Assembly: GCF_041261225.1 (NCBI RefSeq)
Contig: NZ_JBGCCN010000002.1
Coordinates: 248,001 to 312,000, forward strand
Direction: 5' to 3'
Length of the DNA: 64,000 bases
Source: Streptomyces sp. V4I8
Lineage (GTDB): Bacteria > Actinomycetota > Actinomycetes > Streptomycetales > Streptomycetaceae
A model generated the notes under the pieces. The model saw only the letters and a list, made by a program, of their open reading frames with translations. It did not search any database and was not told where the DNA came from. Positions 56,866 through 64,000 of this stretch are shown here, one piece after another; position 1 is the stretch's first letter; every line of letters begins with the position of its first letter. Position numbers and translations under genes: made by a program.

Positions 56866-57867
56866 GGGCTTGCCGGGAAACAAGTCGTGGCTTCCGGCTG
56901 TGGGACGCGTTGTTCTGGTATGGGGAGACCGGAGGGGATCGAGGCAGTCCTGGCTGCGAAGTTCCAGGTGTTGTTGCCGCATTTGGACGAGCGCCAGCGT
57001 CGGCTGGCCATAGGGGCGGAAGCTCTGTCGCTGGGGCATGGTGGGATCAGGCTCGTCGCTGCCGCGGCTGGGGTTCGGGAGGGCACGGTCTCGCGCGGAG
57101 CGGCTGAACTGGAGTCTGGTCAGGCTCTGTTGGGACGGATCCGTCGTCCGGGTGGGGGCCGGAAGAAGGCTGTGGACCTTGATCCGGGGCTGCGGCCGGC
57201 GCTGCTTGGGCTGGTCGAGCCCGACGAGCGGGGCGAACCCGATGTCGCCGCTGCGGTGGACGACGAAGTCGACCCGGAAGCTGGCAGCGGAGCTGACCCG
57301 GCGGGGCCACCGGGTCTCTGCCGACACGGTCGCCGGTCTGCTGCGGGAGGAAGGCTTCAGTCTGCAGGCCAACGCCAAGACCATCGAGGGTGCTCAGCAC
57401 CCTGACAGGGACGCGCAGTTCCGCTACCTCAATGAGCAGGCACGAGACCACGGGGACGCTGGTGACCCGGTGATCAGCGTGGACAGCAAGAAGAAGGAGC
57501 TGATCGGCGACTACAAGAACGCCGGGCACGAATGGCGGCCCGCAGGGCATCCCGTGAGGGTCAAGACGCACGACTTTCCCGGCCAGGCCGAGAAGGCGAT
57601 TCCGTACGGGATCTATGACATGGCGGCGAACACCGGCTGGGTCAGCATCGGCACTGATCACGACACCGCGGCGTTCGCCGTCGCCTCGATCCGGCGCTGG
57701 TGGCAGGCCCGCGGCCGGCACGACTACCCCCGCGCCCGCCGACTGCTGATCACCGCCGACGGCGGGGGCTCCAACGGCTACCGCACCCGCGGCTGGAAGA
57801 CCCAGCTCGCCGGCCTCGCTGCCGAGACCGGCCTTGAGATCACGGTGTGTCATCTTCCGCCCGGCAC

Positions 57868-59322
57868 CCAATGCCGTTGTTTGACTACTGAATCATCGTG
57901 GGCTGCAGCGTGATGGCCTTGGCAGGTACCCGGCGTGCTGGTGCACGTTGCTGGTCCTTGGGCCGGTAGGAGTACAGCGAGTTGGGGCGTTTGAGAAACC
58001 TGTCGGCCTCGCGTAGACGCCGGGTGCCATTGTCGAGTTTCCGGCACACCTTCGCGGACAGCAGGGCCAGGAACTTCCCGATCTTTGCGGGAGTATCGGC
58101 GCACTGGCGGATCACGCTGCGTCGCGCGTGCTTGAGGACCTTGACGAACGAGATGCGGTCCGGGTCGATGCCGTGACCGTCGGCGAGCCGCATGATGATG
58201 CCGGTCAGGCAGTAGTGGACGATCAGGTGTGCCCATACTTCCTGGCGCACCAGTGCCGGGTCGGCCGACCGCAGTACTTCCTGCCGGCCGCGCTGGAAGG
58301 TCTTGAGCTGGCGGTATGAAGATTCCGCCTCCCACCTCTCGTGATACAGGGCCGCGAGTTCGTCCGCGGGGTAGGTGTCTGTGTCGAAGAGATCGGTCAG
58401 GAGCCGGATCACCTCGCCGCCGTCGACGCGGTACTCGATCACACGGACCAGTACGCCGCCCGGGTGCGCGCCTTTCTGCCCGCCGAGGTTCATCCGCGCC
58501 AGGTAAGTGCCGTCGGGCAGGCGCTGCACCGGACGACGCGCGACGCAGGAGCGCGCCCGCAGCAGAAGGTGTGCACCGGCGGTGGTGTATGCCTTCCACA
58601 GTTCCACTCCGGGAAAGCCCCGGTCCATGATCACGAGCATTCCGTCGGCCGAAGCAGCCATGGCGACGGCCAGGTCGCGTTCGCCGCCGTTGAAGCCGCC
58701 CACCCGTGCGTCGATGGCGGCGTGGGTGCCGGTCTCGGTCAGTGTCACGACCCGGACCTGCGGAAATCCTCCTGGTTTTCCGCGCGAGTCCTTCGGGCCG
58801 CCGAAGGCGTGCCGGTTGGCCTCGTTGTCCGGCACGTCCAGCAGGAACCCGTCCACCGCGGCAAGACGCATCCCCCGCCAGAAGGATCCCGCCAGCCCGG
58901 GCGGGGCCAGCGGCCCGGCCAGTCTCCGGAACAGCATCTCCAGCACCTCAGGCCCCAGACGCTCCCGGGCACGGGTGAACGACGCCCTGTTCGGGATGTG
59001 TTCGCCCATCCCGGCGATCGCGCCCGTCAGGTTCTCCGCGACATCGTCATAGGAGTCCTGATGGAACAGGGCCAGGGCCAGCGTGAAGTACACCGTGAAG
59101 CCAGCCGGCAGAGCACCCGGCCGCCGGTCCCGCTTGCGGCACCCGCCCAGCACCTCGTCCACCAGCGCTGGCGTCACCCACCGCGTCAGCAGCCCCAGCC
59201 GTACCCGATCAGACAGCCCCACCCACGGATGACCCATGCCTGACCCATGCCCGGCCACGAGCACCACCCCACGGTCTCACCGGACACCCCCGCCAACTCC
59301 ACCATTCAAACAACGGCATTGG
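57868..59322. mobile_element. IS4-family insertion sequence with 8-bp target duplication
   Basis: 1,455 bp with perfect 17-bp inverted repeats (CCAATGCCGTTGTTTGA at 57868-57884; complement at 59306-59322). CCCGGCAC flanks both sides (57860-57867 and 59323-59330). Removing the element and one repeat restores the ISAzo13 reading frame through CHLPPGT-SKWNK. Confidence 0.95.
57885..59267 (-). CDS. IS4-family transposase
   Basis: Up to 460 residues; a start at 59237 (MGHPWVGLSDRVRLGLLTRW) is likely. Contains the IS4 N-terminal domain (FTVYFTLALALFHQDSYDDV) and the DDE core: RLAAVDGFLLDVPDNEANRH (first Asp), DGMLVIMDRGFPGVELWKAY (second) and YHERWEAESSYRQLKTFQRG (the Y-(2)-R-(3)-E-(6)-K signature). 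The frame is intact and the element is recently inserted, judging from its perfect repeats. It could be active. Confidence 0.93.
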   Translation of the reverse strand: MVLVAGHGSGMGHPWVGLSDRVRLGLLTRWVTPALVDEVLGGCRKRDRRPGALPAGFTVYFTLALALFHQDSYDDVAENLTGAIAGMGEHIPNRASFTRARERLGPEVLEMLFRRLAGPLAPPGLAGSFWRGMRLAAVDGFLLDVPDNEANRHAFGGPKDSRGKPGGFPQVRVVTLTETGTHAAIDARVGGFNGGERDLAVAMAASADGMLVIMDRGFPGVELWKAYTTAGAHLLLRARSCVARRPVQRLPDGTYLARMNLGGQKGAHPGGVLVRVIEYRVDGGEVIRLLTDLFDTDTYPADELAALYHERWEAESSYRQLKTFQRGRQEVLRSADPALVRQEVWAHLIVHYCLTGIIMRLADGHGIDPDRISFVKVLKHARRSVIRQCADTPAKIGKFLALLSAKVCRKLDNGTRRLREADRFLKRPNSLYSYRPKDQQRAPARRVPAKAITLQPTMIQ

Positions 59323-59724
59323 CCCGGCACCTCGAAGTGGAACAAGATCGAACACCGGCTGTTCTCCCACATCACCATGAACTGGCGCGGCAGACCTCTG
59401 ACCAGCCATGAAGTCATGCTCCAGACCATCGCCGCGACCACCAGCCGCACTGGCCTCACCGTCCATGCCGAACTAGACATCGGTGAGTACCCCACCGGCA
59501 TCCGCGTCAGCGACGACGAGATCGCTGCCCTGCCCATCACTCGCCATCGCTTCCACGGCGACTGGAACTACACCCTGCATCCCCAGCGTCCGGTGGACGC
59601 GGCGACCACCGGCAGCACACCGGACGAGGGGCTGGCGGACAGACCGACTCGCCTCACGCGGCGTTCGCTCCAGGACCCGGAACTGACCGGGATGACCCGC
59701 CGGCAGCTCAGCGAGGACCTCTTA

Positions 59725-60823
59725 GAGGGCATTTGATCTAGGCGAATTGCCCTTTCTGTTCTAGTAAGTACCTCGCCAGGTTGGTGCCGTCTCGTCCGTT
59801 ATGCGCTTGGCGAGGTTGTCGATCGAGGCGACGTGGATCATGGCTTCGGAGCTGGCGGGAAGGGTCTCGTAATCGCGAGAAAGGCGCCGGTGCAACATAA
59901 GCCAACCCAGGCTTCGCTCGACTACCCAGCGCCTTTTGACAATGTGAAAGCCGCGAACTCCGGGGTTTCTGTTGACAACTTCGACGTCGATTCCGAGACG
60001 TGCGCCGTGCTCGATGACGGCGTTCTTGAAGCCGGTGTCGACCCAGCTCTTGGTGATGGTTGGATACGTCTTCTTGGCTTGATCGAGAAGACGTATTCCT
60101 ACGGCATTCTCGGAGAGGCTCGCGGCGGTGACGGTCACGGCAAGGATCAGTCCGATCGTGTCGGTGAGGATGCCTCGCTTCCGTCCGACGATCTTCTTGG
60201 CAGCGTCCGTGCCCTGGCTGGTCAGGGGTACGTTGGTGGAGGTCTTCACGCTCTGGGTGTCGATGACGGACCCTGTGGGTTCAGGCTTGCGTCCTTCCTT
60301 CACGCGGGCGAGCCCGGTCAGGTCGTAGTTGAGCTGGGCGAGGATTCCCTCATCGCGCCAGGAAGCGTAGTAGGCGTAGACGGTGCCGTAGTTCGGGAAG
60401 TCGTGTGGGAGGTATTTCCAGGGGATTCCCGTGCGGTTGATGTAGAGGAGTGCGTTGAATACGTCGCGCAGGTCGACCTTGGCCGGCTGTCCGGTGGGTC
60501 TGCGGTCGAGCCGGGCTTTTCTCCAGGCCGTCAACGTCGGCTCGATCAGGGCCCATCGGGCGTCGGAAAGGTCGCTGGGGTACGGCTTCCGCTGGCTCAC
60601 GTCCCAGAGGGATCACGGGTGTGACGGAAGATCGGGTTCCGGTGATCACCGGCGGTTCTGTGCCATCTCTACGCCAGACGTACTTCGAGCTTCGAAGCCG
60701 AGCGAAACGGGCGGGCAGGCCCGGAAGTCAGGGCGTGATGAACCGCAGCGATCCGCCGAAAGGCCTCAAACTGACACAGCGACAGAACTCGCATACCGGC
60801 ATGAGACATACTTGAACGCCCAC
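59725..60823. mobile_element. IS5-family insertion sequence, first of the TTA chain
   Basis: 1,099 bp between TTA triplets (59722-59724 and 60824-60826). Left end GAGGGCATTTGATC, right end the complement of GTGGGCGTTCAAGT; the ends match at 8 of the first 12 bases. One transposase gene is inside. The right TTA directly abuts the next element. Confidence 0.8.
59761..60600 (-). CDS. IS5-family transposase (element 1)
   Basis: 279 residues: MSQRKPYPSDLSDARWALIE, NALLYINRTGIPWKYLPHDF, VIDTQSVKTST (first Asp), KKIVGRKRGILTDTIGLILA, TKSWVDTGFKNAVIEHGARL (second) and RRWVVERSLGWLMLHRRLSR (E). It is complete, with all DDE blocks. It is about half identical by eye to the transposase at 60856-61701. 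Confidence 0.93.
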   Translation of the reverse strand: MSQRKPYPSDLSDARWALIEPTLTAWRKARLDRRPTGQPAKVDLRDVFNALLYINRTGIPWKYLPHDFPNYGTVYAYYASWRDEGILAQLNYDLTGLARVKEGRKPEPTGSVIDTQSVKTSTNVPLTSQGTDAAKKIVGRKRGILTDTIGLILAVTVTAASLSENAVGIRLLDQAKKTYPTITKSWVDTGFKNAVIEHGARLGIDVEVVNRNPGVRGFHIVKRRWVVERSLGWLMLHRRLSRDYETLPASSEAMIHVASIDNLAKRITDETAPTWRGTY

Positions 60824-60826
60824 TTA

Positions 60827-61935
60827 GAGGACGTCCCGCTTGTTTGAGGGATAGTTCATGGATTATGCCAACTTATGGGTGTTTCGCCGGTTGCTCGTTT
60901 CGCGAGATTAGAGATCATCGCGAGGCGGATCATGCTCTCGGAGTGGGCGGGTTTGGCCTCGTAGTCCCGGGCGAGGCGGCGGTGCATCATGATCCACCCG
61001 AAACTTCGCTCCACTACCCACCTTCGCGGAATCACAGAAAACCCTTTGACCTGCGGGTTCCTGGGGACGACGTCGACGTCGATGCCGAGGGCGGCGCCGT
61101 GCTCGATGGCCTGGGTCTTGTAGCCGGTGTCGACCCATGCCTTGGTGATCGTGGGGTGGTCGGCGGCGACGCGGGTGAGGAGTTGCTTGCCGGCCTCGTT
61201 GTCGGAGACGCTGGCGGCGGTCACCATGACCAGGAGTAATAGGCCGAGGGTGTCGACGACGATGCTGCGTTTGCGTCCCACGATCTTCTTGCCGGCGTCG
61301 GTGCCTTGGGTGTCGGTGGGTACGCTGGGGGCGGTCTTGATGCTCTGGGCGTCGATCACGCAGGCGGTGGGTTCGGCGGTGCGTCCTTCCTGCTCACGGA
61401 CCATGCGGTGCAGGTGGAGGCCGAGTTTCTCGATGGTGCCGTCGGCGGTCCAGTCGCTGAAGTAGCTGAACACGGTGGTGTGCGGCGGGAAGTCGTGCGG
61501 AAGGTAGCGCCAGGGGACGCCGGTCCGGTTGAGGAAGAGGATCGCGTTCATGACTTCGCGCAGGTCAGTGACCTTGCCGCCGAGATTGAGGGAAGTCTTC
61601 TGCCGCTCGGCCCGCCAGGCCGTCAACGTCGGTTCCATCAGCGCCCAGCGGGCGTCGGACAGGTCGCTCAGATAGGGCTTGCGCTGCTTCGAAGAGGTCA
61701 TGAGGATACTGACGCACGAGGCACTCAACCGGGCATATCGCTCGATCGGGCGAGGCAAAAGCCAAGTTCAGGTGCGTATTCGAACCGGACAAGAGCTATC
61801 GGCAGCAAACGGGGTGAAACGCAAGATCAGCTGCGTCGCCACCGAAGAGACATACCGCCTGTTCTGCCTGTACACGCCGATTCCCGGCAAGCACCAACTA
61901 CCGTAAACCGCCGCATAGATGACACGAACGTCCTC
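60827..61935. mobile_element. IS5-family insertion sequence, second of the TTA chain
   Basis: 1,109 bp between TTA triplets (60824-60826 and 61936-61938). Inverted ends GAGGACGTCC and the complement of GAGGACGTTC. One transposase gene on the minus strand. Outside the TTA triplets, both neighbours are ends of other related elements. Confidence 0.88.
60856..61701 (-). CDS. IS5-family transposase (element 2)
   Basis: 281 residues from the ATG at 61701 (MTSSKQRKPYLSDLSDARWA). Blocks: LNRTGVPWRYLPHDFPPHTT, CVIDAQSIKTAPSV (first Asp), KKIVGRKRSIVVDTLGLLLL, TKAWVDTGYKTQAIEHGAAL (second) and RRWVVERSFGWIMMHRRLAR (E). It is complete. The terminal inverted repeats and TTA duplication frame it closely. 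Confidence 0.93.
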   Translation of the reverse strand: MTSSKQRKPYLSDLSDARWALMEPTLTAWRAERQKTSLNLGGKVTDLREVMNAILFLNRTGVPWRYLPHDFPPHTTVFSYFSDWTADGTIEKLGLHLHRMVREQEGRTAEPTACVIDAQSIKTAPSVPTDTQGTDAGKKIVGRKRSIVVDTLGLLLLVMVTAASVSDNEAGKQLLTRVAADHPTITKAWVDTGYKTQAIEHGAALGIDVDVVPRNPQVKGFSVIPRRWVVERSFGWIMMHRRLARDYEAKPAHSESMIRLAMISNLAKRATGETPISWHNP

Positions 61936-61938
61936 TTA

Positions 61939-62213
61939 GTGGGCGTTTGATGGTGATTCACGCCGACCGTTTCAACATGTTTTGCCACATTTATCGCCAA
62001 CGCGTGCGGCCTGAAACGCCTGGAAGTTACCGACAGACAGGAAGCTTCCAACCCGTTGTTAGACCAGACGGAATTCGGCGCTGAGGAGCGGATCAAACGG
62101 GCGACCGGATCGGCACCCGGGATGCCGTGAAGGCGCATGTAAGGCGCGAATCACCCCGAAGGGTGTTGGCCGCAGGAGCGACTTAGCGTCTCAATCCATC
62201 CCTAAACGCCCAC
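61939..62213. mobile_element. MITE-like element A (275 bp), third of the TTA chain
   Basis: Bounded by TTA on both sides (61936-61938 and 62214-62216). The ends are GTGGGCGTTTGATG and the complement of GTGGGCGTTTAGGG, a perfect 10-bp inverted repeat. No transposase is encoded, and the interior is less GC-rich than average. The end sequence is like the right end of IS5 element 1 (GTGGGCGTT), so it may be mobilised by a related transposase. Confidence 0.75.
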
Positions 62214-62216
62214 TTA

Positions 62217-62513
62217 GAGGGCGTTTGAACTACTTATGGGCGTCAATATCCGACTTGGGCTGTGTCGGATTCATGCTGTACATCCCTAACGTTCCTACTT
62301 CATGCGGCGATCGCATGAGGTGTTTTGCCCCGTTTTATTTCATGAAACGCGTTTGGTTTGAACATGGGTAGACCTATCCGCTTCATGGTCGGGCGGGCTT
62401 CGCCAGTCAAGCACTAAAGCGGACATTCGGGATGACCAAGGAGGCCAACATTACTGAATCAATCGCCCATGAGGGATGGAAAAGGACATTTTAAATCTGG
62501 ACAAAACGCCCTC
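62217..62513. mobile_element. MITE-like element B (297 bp), fourth of the TTA chain
   Basis: Bounded by TTA (62214-62216 and 62514-62516). The ends are GAGGGCGTTTGAAC and the complement of GAGGGCGTTTTGTC, a perfect 10-bp inverted repeat. No gene is present. The interior is markedly AT-richer than the surroundings, with a palindrome CATGCGGCGATCGCATG. Its end resembles the left end of IS5 element 1 (GAGGGCATTT). Confidence 0.75.
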
Positions 62514-62711
62514 TTAGTGCCTGTTCCTGAACCGTCCATGACAGGGGTGGGTCGTGGCGTCAGCCCGTCAGGGCTGCGGCTGATCGTGGACGCGAGCCCG
62601 TCTCTCATGGGGGTGAAAAGCCGAGTAGGACGTCCCCGGCGGGGCAGTGGGTCGGTAGGCTCCTGCCGGGATTCCGCCATGGTCTCCCGGCGGGACGGTT
62701 GGGGGAGCGTT

Positions 62712-63059
62712 GTGGCTGATCTCTCGGTCGAGACGATTGCCGTCGGCCGCTGCCTGATCGCGCGGGTCAGCGGCGAGATGGACTACGTGACTAAGCCGTG
62801 GTTCCACCGGCAGTTCAAGGAACTGATCGCGCGGGGTGGCCGGTTCATCGTGCTGGACCTGTCCGGCGTCTCCTTCTGCGACTCAGCCGGGCTGAACGTG
62901 CTGCTGGGCGCGTGGAAGCAGGCGAATGCGAGCGGGGCCGTGCTGGTGCTGGCGTGTGTGCCCGAGCCATTGGGACGGATCCTTGAGATGACCGGGGCCA
63001 ATCAGCTTCTGCGGGTCTATGACACCGTCGCCGAAGCGGAAGCCGTGTTCGGCGGCTGA
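62712..63059 (+). CDS. STAS-domain anti-sigma factor antagonist
   Basis: 115 residues from the GTG at 62712 (GGGGGAG upstream); a longer frame exists upstream but lies in non-coding-like sequence. The STAS fold is complete: IAVGRCLIARVSGEMDYVTK, RFIVLDLSGVSFCDSAGLNV with the phospho-acceptor Ser in D-S-A-G, and VYDTVAEAEAVF. Such proteins bind anti-sigma kinases (SpoIIAB/RsbW-like) and are abundant in Streptomyces. No kinase or sigma gene is adjacent. Confidence 0.9.
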   Translation: MADLSVETIAVGRCLIARVSGEMDYVTKPWFHRQFKELIARGGRFIVLDLSGVSFCDSAGLNVLLGAWKQANASGAVLVLACVPEPLGRILEMTGANQLLRVYDTVAEAEAVFGG

Positions 63060-63495
63060 GACACAACCGCGACACCGAGCTCAACCAACTCCTGTCATCC
63101 AGCATGGCCCCCCGCCAGAACCGGATTGGGCCTGGCGGGATACAGACTGGACCAACTTGGCACGGACCAAGTGCCTACGTCGGCTCCGAGCCGGGAGCCT
63201 CCCCGTTGACAACGCCGCCTACTGGCTCGCCACGCACCTGGAGAAGTGGGCTGGTGAGAGTGATCAGACCGCTCCCGAGCGCCTCAATGTTTCGTCGAAG
63301 TACTTCGCGGAGGCCAAAGAGCAGGGCGCACGCAGTGACGAGCGGAAGGTGTCGACGCGCGCACTGACACTCACCACGCAGGACAAGGTGTCACTCGGGA
63401 GCGTCCTGGAAGAGCTCATCCGGAGGCTGCACCTCGTCGAAAGCGGCCTAGATCCCGGGGATTACCTGGACTTGACCGACTGGCCGACTTCGTAA
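63019..63495 (+). CDS. Hypothetical protein, start uncertain
   Basis: The convincing coding part starts at about 63110 (PDWAWRDTDWTNLARTKCLR) and ends LDLTDWPTS. The only ATG in frame overlaps the STAS gene and has no ribosome-binding site, so the N-terminus may be truncated. Contains RLRAGSLPVDNAAYWLATHL and SLGSVLEELIRRLHLVESG. No family is recognised. Confidence 0.45.
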   Translation: MTPSPKRKPCSAAETQPRHRAQPTPVIQHGPPPEPDWAWRDTDWTNLARTKCLRRLRAGSLPVDNAAYWLATHLEKWAGESDQTAPERLNVSSKYFAEAKEQGARSDERKVSTRALTLTTQDKVSLGSVLEELIRRLHLVESGLDPGDYLDLTDWPTS

Positions 63496-63639
63496 GGTGC
63501 ACCGCACGATAGACGCCACGCACCACGGCGCCGTCGGTTCGGCCACACCACATGGATCTGACCTGGTGTGATCGTGCCCACTGAATGGGCTGGCGGGCGA
63601 CCGGCATCGGCGCTGGTCGGCATCTGCCAGGATGGGGGC

Positions 63640-63906
63640 ATGGTGGGAGAGACGAAGACGCACGACGAGCGGCTCCGAGATCTGGAGGCGGAAGCGTTCC
63701 GTACGGGGCGCACCCTGGCCGAGCACGGTGAGCAGCTCGGGGAGATCCGGGAACAGCAGGCCACGGCGTTCGGGAACATCGACTCACTCGCCAATGCCAT
63801 CGGCGCACCGGGAGAGCGCACGATCACGCAGCGGTTGGATGGCATCGAGCGGGTTCTGTTCGCCTTGGCCAGGGCCCAGGGGATCGACCCCGACGCTCTG
63901 GCCTGA
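63640..63906 (+). CDS. Small coiled-coil protein
   Basis: 88 residues from the ATG at 63640 (GATGGGGG upstream): MVGETKTHDERLRDLEAEAF, RTGRTLAEHGEQLGEIREQQ, ending ARAQGIDPDALA. It is heptad-rich and predicted to form an oligomeric coiled coil. Similar small proteins are frequent on actinomycete plasmids. A strong hairpin follows. Confidence 0.6.
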   Translation: MVGETKTHDERLRDLEAEAFRTGRTLAEHGEQLGEIREQQATAFGNIDSLANAIGAPGERTITQRLDGIERVLFALARAQGIDPDALA

Positions 63907-63949
63907 GTCAGACCTTTCTTCTCCGTCGCGCGTCCCGGCTCCGCTTGAA

Positions 63950-63992
63950 CGGCTGTGGTCCCCCATACGCAAGGTGTTGGGGACCACAGCCG
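63950..63992 (+). terminator. Terminator hairpin
   Basis: A perfect 14-bp stem (CGGCTGTGGTCCCC at 63950-63963 with its complement at 63979-63992) and a 15-nt loop, 44 bases after the stop of the coiled-coil gene. It is symmetric enough to work in both directions. Confidence 0.75.
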
Positions 63993-64000
63993 TGTGCGGG

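Larger units (their letters stand above)
56920..59736 (+). pseudogene. ISAzo13-family transposase split by an IS4-family element
   Basis: Starts MGRPEGIEAVLAAKFQVLLP. A frameshift near 57238 is followed by the main frame: RKLAAELTRRGHRVSADTVA, GDPVISVDSKKKELIGDYKN (first Asp), VSIGTDHDTAAFAVASIRRW, LLITADGGGSNGYRTRGWKT (second Asp) and ITVCHLPPGT. Here the IS4-family element (57868-59322) interrupts. After it the frame resumes exactly with SKWNKIEHRLFSHITMNWRG (the E). The C-terminus runs into the next IS5 element at 59725, so the natural end is lost. Confidence 0.9.

Noticed and set aside
63950..63992. Long terminal hairpin as a possible linear-plasmid telomere
   Set aside because: It is a single 14-bp stem behind a gene. 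Streptomyces telomeres show multiple tandem palindromes in the first ~100-200 bases of a replicon end, which is not the case here.

Overview
The window looks like part of a large Streptomyces plasmid, probably linear, or a plasmid-derived chromosomal-arm segment. The evidence is very high GC with strong third-position G/C bias, GTG/TTG starts, a WhiB-family regulator, an FtsK-type (not type IV) DNA-transfer ATPase, a DUF2637 spread-like protein, a wHTH replication-initiator-like gene beside a DUF721/DciA-like gene, and many Streptomyces plasmid accessory families (DUF6009, DUF6292, plasmid-stabilisation protein, Pol Y). No telomere is visible, so this is an internal piece.

Layout. (1) 1-13.0 kb, minus strand: a conjugal transfer cluster. 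It holds the FtsK-like translocase, two adjacent genes that end in related ~130-aa modules, small membrane proteins, a DUF2637/coiled-coil membrane protein, a WhiB regulator and several Cys-rich small proteins. It includes four phased GTCACAG repeats (candidate clt/TRS) and two copies of a two-hairpin leader. (2) 13.1-15.4 kb, plus strand: GntR regulator, DUF5919-type protein and inositol-monophosphatase-like enzyme. They are divergent from the transfer cluster across a perfect 13-bp inverted-repeat operator. (3) 15.4-23.2 kb, plus: a non-coding palindrome-rich stretch (origin candidate), Rep-like and DciA-like genes, an unknown gene, a decayed partial copy of the DciA-like gene, and two tandem CoiA-like HFAH zinc-finger proteins, the first frameshifted. 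(4) 23.2-31 kb: accessory genes and remnants, including a TIR-domain protein, a Phd/Doc-like pair and a HEPN-like protein. (5) 31.3-38.6 kb: an insertion-sequence cluster. An IS1634-family element with its target duplication splits a hypothetical gene, an ISAs1 element sits in a defective ISKra4 element, and an IS3 remnant follows. (6) 38.6-47.3 kb: NB-ARC/TPR STAND protein with a small partner, secreted HNH nuclease, IS481 and TniQ remnants, a LexA-boxed Pol Y gene with a DUF6292 gene, and a gutted tyrosine recombinase. (7) 47.3-55.3 kb: a mannose-lectin protein, an intact IS1634-like element, fragments of primase/helicase, DUF6009, IS3 and ISAs1, then a plasmid-stabilisation protein, a frameshifted Ppx/GppA and a CBS protein. 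(8) 55.8-62.5 kb: an IS pile-up. A broken IS256 is followed by an ISAzo13 gene split by an IS4-family element, then a chain of two IS5 elements and two ~0.3-kb MITE-like elements joined by single TTA triplets. (9) 62.7-64 kb: STAS protein and two small genes.

Working model: regions 1-3 form the plasmid backbone (transfer, its regulation, replication). The rest is an accessory and debris zone where defence/toxin genes and transposons accumulated. Many genes are broken by one-base indels, so either decay or sequencing error should be considered. All assignments come from reading the sequence; no database search was run.
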